A stretch of 53,484 nt of DNA from Paenibacillus alginolyticus DSM 5050 = NBRC 15375 (GTDB lineage Bacteria; Bacillota; Bacilli; Paenibacillales; NBRC-103111), in assembly GCF_000422905.1 (NCBI RefSeq), contig NZ_AUGY01000056.1:1-53484 (forward strand), written 5' to 3'. A program made the translations under genes and the position numbers. The notes beneath the pieces are model-generated. The model was not told where the DNA came from. It did no database searches and saw only the letters and a list, made by a program, of their open reading frames with translations. Positions 36,138 to 45,488 of the stretch are shown here, one piece after another. Position 1 is the stretch's first letter. Every line of letters begins with the position of its first letter.

Positions 36138-37244
36138 TTATTTTTCCATTTTCAAATATTTTATTTTTACCTTAATGATAATAAGGAGCAAAATTGGAAT
36201 TAAGATTGCATATATAGGGATAACAATTTTGTTATTTATTTGGGATCCTGACCATTTATAAAAGGTGTAATCTATAAAATAAACCATAATATACCAATAT
36301 ATGAAAATTGCCATTAAGATGATTAACCATTTTTGATGTTTGAGTTTCACGTTGAATAAAGTTTTTAATGCTAGAAAAGAGCCATTAAAATATAAAGTCG
36401 CTTTGTATAACCCCCCAAGAAAAAGAATAGATCCACCTATGGCATCTAATCTTTGGATGAAATGTACTATGTCAATATGCTTGATTACTCTAAATAAGGG
36501 AATTGTTGAAAGTGATGTCAATTGAACCCCTAAAACAGTAATCATATTTATGATTGAAATGGCTAGGAGGATCCCCGAAATACTGACAGCCAATAAGGAA
36601 ATTTTGCGAATAACCTGTTGATTGTTTACATAACACCAATACATAAGAAATATGTACATTTCCCCAAATGGAGTAGTTATAATCTCGGGTGCTGTTTTTA
36701 AAACAGGTGTGATGCCATCTTTCAAAATGGGAAATAATCGCTCGAATTTCATATCACCTGAAATCCCAACTAAAAAGAAAGTAGCGATGATAAAAAACAA
36801 AAAACAAGGCAATATTATTTCGCTAGAACGAGCTAGGACTTCGATTCCTAAGAACAAACCATACACCATAAGAAATATAAAAAGAAGAAGTACAGCCCAT
36901 AATGGAGACGTTGGGAGAAAGGCTGAAATTAAAAACTCGGAGAACTCAAAAAGGTTAAAAGATGCTGTCCAAAAAAAACTTAAGGCAAACAGGATTATCA
37001 AAGGGGCAGCTAACCACTTTCCTAATACAGAGACTAAAATTTCGGTTAAGTTTTGATTGGGGAAATACTTTTGTATTTCGGTATAAAGCCATTGTAGACC
37101 GAGTCCAGCTAGTAAGGCGATTAAAATCGATATCCAAGCATCTCGTTTGGCATTAACCCCCAAAGAAAATAAAGTTGTGCTTCCAATCTCAAAGAGTATG
37201 ACTAAAGAAAACAGTTGATTTTCGCTAATTTGTTCTTTTTTCAA
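36138..37244 (-). CDS. spore germination permease, GerB/GerAB type
   Basis: Inner-membrane subunit of a germinant receptor, 368 residues with about ten hydrophobic helices. It belongs to the amino acid permease-like GerAB family (Spore_permease): N-terminal KEQISENQLFSLVILFEIGST, central FGEMYIFLMYWCYVN and C-terminal FYKWSGSQINNK. It is encoded divergently from gerA, whereas germination operons usually run A-B-C on one strand. It may therefore be an inversion or belong to a separate set. The strand upstream (37245-37727) is a 480-base divergent gap where I see no further gene. Confidence 0.88.
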   Translation of the reverse strand: MKKEQISENQLFSLVILFEIGSTTLFSLGVNAKRDAWISILIALLAGLGLQWLYTEIQKYFPNQNLTEILVSVLGKWLAAPLIILFALSFFWTASFNLFEFSEFLISAFLPTSPLWAVLLLFIFLMVYGLFLGIEVLARSSEIILPCFLFFIIATFFLVGISGDMKFERLFPILKDGITPVLKTAPEIITTPFGEMYIFLMYWCYVNNQQVIRKISLLAVSISGILLAISIINMITVLGVQLTSLSTIPLFRVIKHIDIVHFIQRLDAIGGSILFLGGLYKATLYFNGSFLALKTLFNVKLKHQKWLIILMAIFIYWYIMVYFIDYTFYKWSGSQINNKIVIPIYAILIPILLLIIIKVKIKYLKMEK

Positions 37245-37727
37245 ATCTCACACCCTCCAATTTACAACACCACTTTTTATAGACACACACTTCTGTTTAA
37301 TCCCTTTTTGATCAATCTACTATCCGGATTTTGATCTTTTTTTCCTTAACCATGAACATCACTTTATCATTCGTATCCTAAAATCAAGTTTTTAAACTAA
37401 CTTCAAGTAAATATACGATACTCCCTTGAATTTTTTCTTTATTAATACGTTGGGCTACTTAGGGCTAAGTTAGTCCAGGTTTAGCTACCGATCCATTCAC
37501 CATCTACCACAAGTTTTTTTCCTTTATGAAACTAGGGCTTCTGATTGATAAGATCCATCTGACTTCGTTTTCCCTTTATGGGATCTATGACTCTGATTAT
37601 CCTGAACTAAATTTTGGTCAAAGGGCATAGTAAGATTTTTTTCAAACTTAAATCAAAACAATACCAGCATCTAGAGGATTAATATTTCCATGACTGGAAA
37701 CCATAAAAAAAGATAAGGGGGATGATT

Positions 37728-39347
37728 ATGGGCATCATCAAAACAATCAAGGCCATATTCAATAAATCCCAAGAAAAACAAACAGATAAAATATCCGGTA
37801 ACCAATGGAATAAGCCGTTGTTTTCAGACCTAAAAGCAAATATCCATAAAGTACAGCAAGCCGTAGGTAACAGTACGGATGTTATCATCCGTGAGATGAA
37901 GGTCGGCGAATCTGGCGACGTGATAGCCGCCGTGATCTACACGGATGGATTAACCGATACCAAATCCGTTAATAATTTTGTGATCGAAAACCTTCTGCAA
38001 GACCTAAGATTAACGGAAGTAAAACAGAAGGTTAAAACCGAGAATATTTTGCAAATCATGAGAGACTTTGCCCTAACCGTAGGTGAGATCAAGGAAGTTT
38101 CCGATTTTGAAACGTTTCTTACATCGGTCTTATCTGGCGATACGGCAATTCTCATCGATGGTTACAGCAGCAGTTTCCTCCTATCCTTAAGGGAGTGGGA
38201 TGAGCGGGGAGTTACAGAGCCCAGTGCACAAACAGTGATTCGCGGACCTAGAGAAGCCTTTTCCGAAAATATTCGGACGAATACCGCCCTCATCCGAAGA
38301 AAAATCAAGGACCACAACCTCTGGCTGGAATCTAAACAAATCGGGCGGGTTACAAAAACAAATGTAGCCATCATGTATATTCATGGAATAGCCAATGAAA
38401 AGGTATTGGAAGAAGTCCGGTCTCGCCTGAACCGAATTGACATCGACGGGATTTTGGAAAGCGGTTATATAGAGGAATTGATCCAGGATAAGACCTACAC
38501 AACGTTTCCGACTGTTTTCAATTCGGAGAGGCCGGACACCATAGCTGGCGGCTTATTGGAAGGGCGGGTGGCTATTCTCGTAGACGGAACCCCTTTTGTT
38601 CTGCTTGTTCCAGCTATTTTTACTCAGTACTTTCAATCGGCGGAAGACTATTACCAGCGTGCGGATATTGGTAGTCTCTTGCGTATATTGCGCTATATTT
38701 CTTTTTTTGTAGCGCTTTTAGGACCTTCCTTGTATGTGGCGGTCACAACCTTTCATCAGGAAATGCTGCCGACTCAGTTGTTGATCAGTCTGGCTTCTCA
38801 GCGGGAAGGCGTCCCTTTTCCCACTTTAATCGAAGCGATGTTAATGGAGATCACCTTTGAAATTCTGCGCGAAGCCGGGATCCGGATGCCACGAGCAGTC
38901 GGGCAGTCGGTTTCCATTGTTGGAGCTCTTGTCATCGGACAAGCCGCGGTAGAAGCGGGAATCGTAACAGCGGCTATGGTTATCGTCGTTTCCATCACGG
39001 CCATAGCCAGTTTTGTCTCTCCCAACTTCAATATGGCGATTGCAGTCAGAATTTTGCGTTTCCCAATTATGTTACTTGCCGCAACTTTCGGTTTGTATGG
39101 GATTACTGTAGGTCTAGTCGCCCTCGTTTTCCACCTTTGCAGCTTGCGGTCTTTTGGAGTCCCTTACCTCACTCCTTTTGCGCCTTTTATCGCCGTAGAC
39201 CAAAAGGATGCCATTTTCCGTGTTCCTTTGTGGGGCATGTTTTCCCGGCCTCGTTTGATTAGCCAAAAGAACATCTACCGTGAAAATACATCTCCTGACA
39301 TGAATACTAATCCGAGAAATAGTGAGAAGGACGGGGCCGCGGAATGA
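37728..39347 (+). CDS. spore germination protein, GerA type
   Basis: Germinant receptor A subunit, 539 residues. A soluble N-terminal region includes VIREMKVGESGDVIAAVIYTDG and FLTSVLSGDTAILIDG. The membrane region starts near PSLYVAVTTFHQEMLPTQLL and contains LMEITFEILREAGIRMP. ATG 37728 follows AAGGGGGATG; ATG 37722 is also in frame. The C-terminal tail is short and hydrophilic. It is separated from gerC by a 555-base gap where a gerB would be expected. Confidence 0.92.
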   Translation: MGIIKTIKAIFNKSQEKQTDKISGNQWNKPLFSDLKANIHKVQQAVGNSTDVIIREMKVGESGDVIAAVIYTDGLTDTKSVNNFVIENLLQDLRLTEVKQKVKTENILQIMRDFALTVGEIKEVSDFETFLTSVLSGDTAILIDGYSSSFLLSLREWDERGVTEPSAQTVIRGPREAFSENIRTNTALIRRKIKDHNLWLESKQIGRVTKTNVAIMYIHGIANEKVLEEVRSRLNRIDIDGILESGYIEELIQDKTYTTFPTVFNSERPDTIAGGLLEGRVAILVDGTPFVLLVPAIFTQYFQSAEDYYQRADIGSLLRILRYISFFVALLGPSLYVAVTTFHQEMLPTQLLISLASQREGVPFPTLIEAMLMEITFEILREAGIRMPRAVGQSVSIVGALVIGQAAVEAGIVTAAMVIVVSITAIASFVSPNFNMAIAVRILRFPIMLLAATFGLYGITVGLVALVFHLCSLRSFGVPYLTPFAPFIAVDQKDAIFRVPLWGMFSRPRLISQKNIYRENTSPDMNTNPRNSEKDGAAE

Positions 39348-39902
39348 AGAGGAGCATGTTAAAGCTGGTATAAAGGATCAAGGTGCTCCAGAAGAAGAAC
39401 GTCGCTTTCGAGTGCATTCGGACAACCCATTGAAAGGTTTGCGGCGGTTTCTCCAAACAGGGGTTTCAGCCCTGACTATCTTCCATTCGGCTATCCACAG
39501 TAACTGAAAAAACTATATATTTTTTCGACCTGAAAATACGAACTATTTGCGATACAAAGCCTTGATGATCACCTGCTGCAAGGAAAAAGAAAATTGCTAA
39601 GTTACAAGGCTTAATAACCGCATAGAGCATGACCTCCGCTGTCCAAACAAGCAATGCCTTTATTCGGTTCGCTATGCCGATCTGCAGAAGCAAAGAAATT
39701 CTACGTTGATCAACATGTGTGCGAAGTATTAAAAAGCGTCTCCAAACAAAACGGAGGATTGTTACTCTCCATGGATATCGTAACAACGAGAGGCTTATGT
39801 ATTTCGTAAAGTGTTCAGCGGCACCGTACTTAGCAAAAGGATTTGAAAAGCAGCTCGTCTGAGGAACTTCAGATTCTCATCCGCCTAATGAAAGGATTCA
39901 AT
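39348..39902. other. gap between gerA and gerC without a recognisable gene
   Basis: Short open frames on both strands show no germination-protein motif and no ribosome site. A stretch such as FYVDQHVCEVLKSVSKQNGG on the plus strand could be a relic of another gene. The missing gerB of this operon has probably been lost or replaced here. Confidence 0.4.
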
Positions 39903-41111
39903 ATGTTAAAACGAATTTTTTCCATCCTTCTTCTCTTTTCATTTGCAAATCTCACAGGATGTTGGGATCGGAAGGAATTGAATGAACTTGGAATTGTTAC
40001 AGCAATTGGAATTGATAAAACAAAAAATCAATATGAATTATCGATTCAATTGTTAAATCCAGGAGAAATTGCTAACAAATCAAAAGGAGGAGGAAATCGT
40101 GCATCAGTTACGTTGTATCAAGAAAATGCAGAAACCCTGTTTAAAGCTTTGCGTAAAATGTCCATGATTGCTCCAAGAACGCTCTATCTTTCCCATCTCC
40201 AGATGGTAGTGATCGGTGAAGAAATGGCGAAGGATGGAATTGGAGATGCGTTAGATGTTCTTTACAGGGGTTATCAAACACGGCCGGATTTCTATCTTAC
40301 TATCGTAAAAGGAAGTAAGGCGAGAGATGTTCTTAAGATATTATTACCGGTGGAGAAAATTCCCACTCAAAATCTGTTTTCGAAACTTGAAACTTCGAAC
40401 AAATTGTGGGCGGCAACAGGAACGGTAAAATTAGATGAATTAATAAATGATATCGTATCTAAAGGAAAAGATCCGGTGATCACAGCCATTGAAATCATAG
40501 GGGATAAAAAAGAAGGTAACAAACAGGAAAATTTACAAGCCATTGATGTTCCTACCCGGTTGATATATAGCGGGATGGCTGTTTTTAAAAAGGATAAACT
40601 CGTCGGTTGGTTAAATCAGGAAGAAAGCAAAGGATTTAATTATACCCAAGAAAAACATGTCAAAAAAACATTCGTTCAGTTTCCTTGTCCTGGTGGAAGA
40701 AAAGAGTTTGCAGGAGTTGAAATCCTCCGAACGAAAACGGAGACCAAGGCGAAGATCGATGAAGGAAAACCGATCATATATGTCTCGTTTCATGCGGAAG
40801 GAAATATTGGAGAAGTTCAATGCCAAAACGTCGATTTAACGGATACAAAGACGATTGAACGGTTTGAAAAAGGGGCGGAACAGGATATTCAATCAAATTT
40901 AGAAAACGTATTTAAAAAGGCTCATACTTTAAAAACAGATGTTTTTGGTTTTGGAGAAATTATCGAACGATCCAACCCCAAACAATGGGGAAAATTGGCT
41001 GAAAGATGGAATGACGATGGATTTATGAATGCCTCAGTTCATTTTAAGGTAAAGGTGAAAATTAAACGGGTTGGAACGGTGACCAATTCCTACCTTAAAG
41101 AAATGGAATGA
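39903..41111 (+). CDS. spore germination lipoprotein, GerC type
   Basis: Germinant receptor C subunit, 402 residues. Lipobox NLTGCWDRKELNELG near residue 20 is the Ger(x)C hallmark. Later features are the IYSGMAVFKKDKLVGWLNQEESKG block and the C-terminal domain ending VKVKIKRVGTVTNSY. ATG 39903 is preferred, with AAAGGA 7 bases before; longer frames from 39843 or 39888 place the signal peptide internally. Confidence 0.9.
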   Translation: MLKRIFSILLLFSFANLTGCWDRKELNELGIVTAIGIDKTKNQYELSIQLLNPGEIANKSKGGGNRASVTLYQENAETLFKALRKMSMIAPRTLYLSHLQMVVIGEEMAKDGIGDALDVLYRGYQTRPDFYLTIVKGSKARDVLKILLPVEKIPTQNLFSKLETSNKLWAATGTVKLDELINDIVSKGKDPVITAIEIIGDKKEGNKQENLQAIDVPTRLIYSGMAVFKKDKLVGWLNQEESKGFNYTQEKHVKKTFVQFPCPGGRKEFAGVEILRTKTETKAKIDEGKPIIYVSFHAEGNIGEVQCQNVDLTDTKTIERFEKGAEQDIQSNLENVFKKAHTLKTDVFGFGEIIERSNPKQWGKLAERWNDDGFMNASVHFKVKVKIKRVGTVTNSYLKEME

Positions 41112-41476
41112 CCTATCACGATGTCATTCATCTGAAGCATGTCGAGCATGAAATCAAGAAGTAGCCTACTGCCAAAAAATCCCTTTCAAATGAATTACCG
41201 CTGCAAAAGGCTTTGATAGTCTTAAACCCGGAACGCGTTCGTATGGTCGGTGATCCCGAACCCTTTCCAAGAATATGCAGGATCATGTTCCTGGAGCTGC
41301 GTAGGCAACAGCACTGGCGCCGGTCACGGTATTCTATGAGCATTGATATCACGGTGAAATTATGCCGGGGTGATTTCTAATTGAAGGTTAACTATTTTTG
41401 AAATGCATGGGATGCTGGAAGATAGAACCGCCAAACCTTCAGGTGAACGCCCTTCCCATAAATATCTATTATCATA
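41112..41476. other. gap after gerC, nothing recognised
   Basis: About 365 bases with only short, interrupted frames on either strand. No terminator stronger than short stems was found. The region borders a gerC relic on the opposite strand and looks like decaying germination-cluster DNA. Confidence 0.4.
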
Positions 41477-41785
41477 TTAAGCGACCGTTCTCAAACGAAG
41501 GGGTAAGTTTATTTGTATAGTAGTTCTATTGCTACCCTCTGAACTCGGAACGCAAGGAATAGTTATGCTAACAGAATTGAATTTATTAGCCATAAAGGTA
41601 ACGCCTAGAGCTTCGCCTTTGGTAAGCCAGCCAACCATTTTTCCTTCTTTCAATACAGCAAGTCTGCCTAACTTAATAACGGAAGTAAGATTGGTTTCTT
41701 TTATCTTATCAGACTCGTGGCTGTTTTGATTTCTTCTTGATGTTAACCAGTTCATGAATACAAGCGTCCCCATTTCGTTTTGCAC
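41477..41785 (-). pseudogene. gerC fragment
   Basis: The minus-strand frame contains LAVLKEGKMVGWLTKGEALG followed by SITIPCVPSSEG. This matches the GMAVFKKDKLVGWLNQEESKG...FPCPGG block of the intact GerC at 39903. The N-terminal signal and lipobox and the C-terminal domain are missing. It is a relic of a second germination operon on the minus strand. Confidence 0.75.
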
Positions 41786-41915
41786 GAGTTAATTATCGAT
41801 AGTTTATTATTTCCATGGGCCTTATTTAGCCAGCAATTTGTAATTACAATGAAATATAATGAGAGTGGCAGTGAAGCTATCCCACGAAAATGGTACAGTA
41901 TTGGGTACCGTTTGA

Positions 41916-42008
41916 CTATATCTTGACCGTAGAATTGGTAGAGTAATTTTTTCCCCGGAGATTTGTATCAACAGCTTCAGCGATGGTTCGGAGAATGGAA
42001 TCCGTCAT
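41916..42008 (-). pseudogene. truncated frame downstream of rpiB
   Basis: A 30-codon frame starts ATG 42008 (minus) behind GGGAGGGAC, 20 bases after the rpiB stop, and then meets a stop. The good ribosome site suggests that it was the start of the next gene in an rpiB operon, now cut short. The product (MTDSILRTIAEAVDTN...) is not recognised. Confidence 0.3.
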
Positions 42009-42028
42009 TGAAAGTCCCTCCCCCGTGC

Positions 42029-42487
42029 CTATGGATGGAGCGCGAAACGATCTTCGATACTTTTTACTTTATTAATGCGGTTCTGGTGGCGAACACCTTG
42101 TGAAAACTCGGTTTCCAGCCAGATTTTCACGATTTCTTCTGCCACACCCGGTCCAATGACCCTTTCACCGATCGCAAGCATATTCGTATCGTTGTGCTCA
42201 CGTGTCGCTTTCGCAGAGAACAGGTCGTGCACGAGTGCGCAGCGGATGCCTGGAACCTTGTTTGCTGCAATGGACATGCCAATGCCCGTTCCGCAAATAA
42301 GAATCCCTTTGTCCGCTTCGCCCGCCACCACTTGCTCGCAAACCTGCAGTGCATAGTCGGGATAATCCACGGAATCAGCGCAGCTGCAACCGAAATCTAT
42401 GACTTGGTGACCTAATGATTCGATAAAAGGAATGATGATATCTTTCAAACGATAGCCTGCATGATCTGCGCCTAATGCAATTTTCAT
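42029..42487 (-). CDS. rpiB: ribose-5-phosphate isomerase B
   Basis: Interconverts ribose 5-phosphate and ribulose 5-phosphate, 152 residues as in the RpiB/LacAB family. Seen: GADHAGYRLKD at the N-terminus, catalytic Cys65 in ILICGTGIGMSIAANK, VDYPDYA, and the HNDTNMLAIGERVIG block. AAAGGAGC precedes ATG. It could process pentose phosphates made by the transketolase of the inositol operon, but germination genes lie between the two and its promoter is separate. Confidence 0.93.
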   Translation of the reverse strand: MKIALGADHAGYRLKDIIIPFIESLGHQVIDFGCSCADSVDYPDYALQVCEQVVAGEADKGILICGTGIGMSIAANKVPGIRCALVHDLFSAKATREHNDTNMLAIGERVIGPGVAEEIVKIWLETEFSQGVRHQNRINKVKSIEDRFALHP

Positions 42488-42674
42488 GAGTAAAATGCTC
42501 CTTTGCTTTTTCGAGTTCGATTCGTTAGGACAGTAACATAAAGAGGTAGGGAGGCATGCTGGGAACTTAGCAGCTTCTCTCCTCTGTTGAAATCACGAAT
42601 AGGCAGTTATGTGAATTAAATGTCTGCATACAGTTCATTAAGAGCCAGTTCTTGCAAAATCCTATATGATCACT

Positions 42675-42863
42675 TTAGCTTATCAATTTAATAGTTTCTT
42701 TTTTAAATCCTAATTTATGGAATAACGCAATATATTGGTCAAGCTCCTGGCTTAATCTTACGACCTCGTCATCTATGAAACAATCCGACATTGCAACTAT
42801 TTGAACTAATTCACTTCGCAAATTTTCAATAATTTCTAACAGCACTTTATGTTGTAATATCAA
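42675..42863 (-). CDS. Spo0E-like sporulation regulatory protein
   Basis: A 62-residue protein with LLEIIENLRSELVQIV...VRLSQELDQYIALFHK, where SQELD is the signature of Spo0E-like aspartyl-phosphate phosphatases. These remove phosphate from Spo0A and delay sporulation. The start is TTG 42863 with GGGAGG upstream; the open frame extends to 43004 but that part is not Spo0E-like. It stands alone between rpiB and germination relics. Confidence 0.75.
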   Translation of the reverse strand: MILQHKVLLEIIENLRSELVQIVAMSDCFIDDEVVRLSQELDQYIALFHKLGFKKETIKLIS

Positions 42864-43230
42864 AAATTTTCCTCCCAATTTTTTTAATGAAAAAACCAAT
42901 GTTCTTCTGTAAAGGGAGGATGTAACAAATTCCTCGAAAAAAAGAACATTTGGGAAAGCCTTTAACCACTCTACTACTATACTATCACTGCTCTTATTGT
43001 TCAAGTAAAATAATGGGATTCATTGCTAGATTTTTCTCTCAACTACTAAATCTAAGATCAACAACATAGCTGCAAAACCTCAATTTTTTTTACTAAAAGT
43101 GTAATTGGACTAAAGACGGTATTTTATGTGAAATAGAGGATAAGAAATTGAATGGGAGTGTTTGGAAAAGAAACGTAGTGGGTGTTTGAGCAAGAGGTTG
43201 TAATTGAACTGAAATTAATTCCTGTCCATT

Positions 43231-43383
43231 TTATAAGTGTTTAGATTTAATAAAGTTCCAAATAGCACAGAGAACGAAGAATATCATGATTGATATTAAA
43301 ATTATTAAATATAAGGCCCCACCAAAAAAAAGGATTGTAGGAACAATCCCAGCTTTATTTAATGTTAGAATATCCGGCATCAT
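43231..43383 (-). CDS. small membrane protein linked to a germination operon relic
   Basis: A 50-residue frame starts ATG 43383, overlapping the stop of the gerB relic (TAATG). It encodes a hydrophobic segment (GIVPTILFFGGALYLIILIS-IMIFFVLCAIW) and a short basic tail. Some GerA-type operons carry a small two-helix D subunit after gerB, and this could be one. It is now downstream of a broken gerB, so its function is doubtful. Confidence 0.45.
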   Translation of the reverse strand: MMPDILTLNKAGIVPTILFFGGALYLIILISIMIFFVLCAIWNFIKSKHL

Positions 43384-43765
43384 TATTCCATCCTTATTCT
43401 CTTTTTATTTTGGACTAGAGAACCCACCTTAATCTTAATAATAATAAGTAACACGCATGGGAGTAATATATAAAATATGGGATGTATATACGGAACAAAT
43501 ACTTTAGGTCCTACCCATTTATAGAATTTAACGGTATTAAAATAAGTATATGTAAAGGCAAACCACGTCACTATTTTAATGATAGAAGTCACTAGTTGGT
43601 ATTTGTTCTTAAAAATTTCTAGAATTGCTAATCAAGACGCATTGAAAAATAAGGTCATTTTTACAAAACCACCAATATATAAGATAATGTTAGCTATAGG
43701 GTCGAATCTTTGAATGAGTTGTAACAGAGGAGTAGATGAGAACGAAGTTACACCACCTTCCGGTT
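43383..43765 (-). pseudogene. gerB C-terminal fragment
   Basis: The minus strand reads GVTSFSSTPLLQLIQRFDP, IANIILYIGGFVKMTLFFNA, an in-frame TGA at 43632-43634, then TYFNTVKFYKWVGPKVFVPY. It aligns with the last third of the intact GerB at 36138. The N-terminal two-thirds are missing. The 300 bases beyond, up to about 44080, show no gene. Confidence 0.8.
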
Positions 43766-44099
43766 TAGCCTTCCACCTAAATTATGTTCTTTTATTGGCT
43801 TTTTTAAACAAATAGTAGCTAACATATTCAACTCACGCAGCGGGAAGGAATTGGATGTCAGCGGCGCATCCGCCACTGCCAGCATGCAAATTCGACAATT
43901 GACCTAAAGTGGTACACAAATCAATAATGGTTACTATTGAAACAGTAATGCTGTGAATGTGGTGTATAGAGTGTAATGATGCAGAGAGGCTACCCCGGAC
44001 TCGGGAAAGTAAATGGGATCGATACGTGTCTAACCCATAAAATAGCATTAAAGAACTCGTGTAATAATTGCAACAAAGAAATTGCGATCAGAGATATAT

Positions 44100-44342
44100 A
44101 TGAAATTGGAATCTGTCCGAGCGACAACAGTAACAACGCACAGTGATGAACGCCTGAAGTTGTTATCGCTTTGCGCGGGAGCTGGGCTAGGGTCGGCGTC
44201 TTTCTTGGCATCAGAGTATTTTCGCCCTGTCATGGAAGTCGAGTTCGAGTATGATTCAGCAGGTGGAAAAGACGAAAAAGAAATGCCGGCTCTTCCGTTG
44301 TCCCTGCACAGTGATGGACAGCTGAGTTTGCTGATCGGGTAG
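44100..44342 (+). CDS. possible small protein at the island edge
   Basis: An 80-codon frame from ATG 44100 encodes MKLESVRATT... and ends SDGQLSLLIG. The last part recalls the PDGQLSLFG segment of the ubiquitin-like protein at 47140. No good ribosome site is seen. It may be a relic of a related gene marking the left edge of the accessory island. Base composition shifts to higher GC here. Confidence 0.25.
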   Translation: MKLESVRATTVTTHSDERLKLLSLCAGAGLGSASFLASEYFRPVMEVEFEYDSAGGKDEKEMPALPLSLHSDGQLSLLIG

Positions 44343-44385
44343 AGGGGAACGAAACGCTGCGGGGGTTGAAGCCAAAAGACACACA

Positions 44386-44592
44386 ATGTCCTATTTTAAT
44401 ACCCAGATGATTTGTATTGCCTCATGTAAAGCTAAAGAAGAGTCTCATCCTCTTTTTGCATGGGCAAAGCAGATTGAAAACGAAGAGGTTGCGAAGGGAA
44501 ATTATAAATTCCGGCGCGTTTGCCGGAAGGTCATGGGATCAAATCAAGAACTTTACGATGATTCCAGTAGTTTGAATCTTACTTGCACTAAG
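44386..44592 (+). other. short unrecognised frame before a terminator
   Basis: A frame from ATG 44386 encodes ICIASCKAKEESHPLFAWAK and further charged sequence, then runs into the terminator at 44593. It lacks a ribosome site and could be the tail of a degraded gene. Confidence 0.2.
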
Positions 44593-44620
44593 CCTTCCTT
44601 CATAGGGAGGTTTTTTCTTT
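44593..44620 (+). terminator. Rho-independent terminator
   Basis: CCTTCCT pairs with AGGGAGG (one G-U) around TCAT, followed by TTTTTTCTTTTTT. It insulates the conjugation cassette from upstream DNA. Confidence 0.75.
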
Positions 44621-44659
44621 TTTCTATCCCTGTTGGTTCTGGCATAAGAAAAAAAATTA

Positions 44660-44668
44660 TGATAATAT
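44660..44668 (+). promoter_or_regulatory. extended -10 promoter of leader RNA 1
   Basis: TGATAATAT is an extended -10 element (TG-N-TAATAT). It ends 32 bases before the conserved leader box. The matching element at 50918 ends 34 bases before its box, so the two leaders probably start at equivalent positions. Confidence 0.5.
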
Positions 44669-44675
44669 TGAAGTA

Positions 44676-44822
44676 TCTTATTTTTGTTTTTCTATGTCCC
44701 TGCCAGGCGGCCCAAGGGATTCCGTGTCTTAATGAAACACTCATTGAGTGACTAAATCTGTCCAATTTTGGACGGAAAAACGTCTTTGGACGTTCACTTA
44801 GTCATTGAATGAGTGTTTTTTT
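44676..44822 (+). ncRNA. structured leader RNA 1 with terminator
   Basis: After a T-rich stretch comes the box CTGCCAGGCGGCCCAAGG (from 44700). A 21-pair stem follows, pairing 44735-44755 with 44798-44818 with one mismatch and one G-U. It encloses two short hairpins (GTCC-AATTTT-GGAC and ACGTC-TTTG-GACGT). The 3' arm runs into TTTTTTT, so the structure is also a terminator. The first cassette gene starts 41 bases later. The same layout with a different stem sequence precedes the E1 gene at 51135. Probably an attenuation or antitermination element; no match to a riboswitch I know. Confidence 0.65.
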
Positions 44823-44862
44823 ATTTACACTCATATTTCAATGAAAGAAGGAGGTGCTGACG

Positions 44863-45180
44863 TTGGGAGTTTCATTAGAACGTTTCGACCAAATGGTAAC
44901 AGAAACGGCGCTAACCCCGGATGATGCAAAGTTGGATGAAGGGACGATGCGGGTAATCGACTACTTGCTCTGCTGTAGTCATCTAAGCGAAATCGACTTC
45001 GATTCGTTTACCTTGCAGCAGGCTGAACTCGCCCTAGAGCATGTCGGCTGGTTTGCCTGCGCCGAAACCGAAGATGAGGCGGAAATCAACCGCGACAATA
45101 TGCTGACGCAAATCAATCGAATTGCGCATATTCGGCAGATTGTTGACGGTGTACGTCCCCCGAAAAAATCATTTTTTTGA
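44863..45180 (+). CDS. conjugation-cassette small protein 1, unknown
   Basis: A 105-residue acidic protein that I do not recognise. It contains DEGTMRVIDYLLCCSHLSEIDFD and a long predicted helix (TLQQAELALEHVGWFACAETEDEAEIN). Start is TTG 44863, with AAGGAGG 8 bases before. It is the first gene after leader RNA 1, and its stop is 14 bases before the next gene, so it is part of the cassette operon. Confidence 0.65.
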   Translation: MGVSLERFDQMVTETALTPDDAKLDEGTMRVIDYLLCCSHLSEIDFDSFTLQQAELALEHVGWFACAETEDEAEINRDNMLTQINRIAHIRQIVDGVRPPKKSFF

Positions 45181-45194
45181 GAGGAGAATGCTCT

Positions 45195-45476
45195 ATGGGC
45201 ATTGTTGTAGGTGATACCCAGTTTGAACAGCGGGTATATTTTTGCCGTCAAACAATCTATAAGAAGAGGAATACGGTTGACCGGATCTTGTATAACGTCG
45301 GGTTAACCTGGACACCGGTTGAGAAGTGGAGTTTGTATTCGCATGTTGATCTACCAATGACAGTTGACGAAGGAAAAGCAAAACGAACTTTCTCGGGAAA
45401 GGATTTGTTCCAAGCAATTCAGTACGCGGAACACCTCTCTCGGAAGTACAATTTCCCCGTCAACTTGAGCATGTAG
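45195..45476 (+). CDS. conjugation-cassette small protein 2, unknown
   Basis: A 93-residue basic protein (MGIVVGDTQFEQRVYFCRQT...LYNVGLTWTPVEKWSLYSHV). No domain is recognised. GAGAGGAGA precedes ATG 45195; the frame also extends to 45177. Twelve bases separate it from the following gene. Confidence 0.65.
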   Translation: MGIVVGDTQFEQRVYFCRQTIYKKRNTVDRILYNVGLTWTPVEKWSLYSHVDLPMTVDEGKAKRTFSGKDLFQAIQYAEHLSRKYNFPVNLSM

Positions 45477-45488
45477 GGAGGTGCTGTG

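Noticed and set aside
39466..39786. Minus-strand 106-codon frame between gerA and gerC as a gerB remnant
   Set aside because: No conserved GerB block could be recognised, unlike the clear relic at 43383-43765.
42997..43230. A gene between the Spo0E-like gene and the small membrane ORF
   Set aside because: No frame with a ribosome site and coding-like composition was found on either strand in this AT-rich stretch.
44700..44822. T-box riboswitch upstream of the cassette
   Set aside because: The conserved box (CCCAAGGGATTCCG / CCCAAGGAGTACCG) only loosely resembles the T-box AGGGTGGNACCGCG. There is no stem I specifier loop, and the downstream genes are not for amino acids or aminoacyl-tRNA synthetases.
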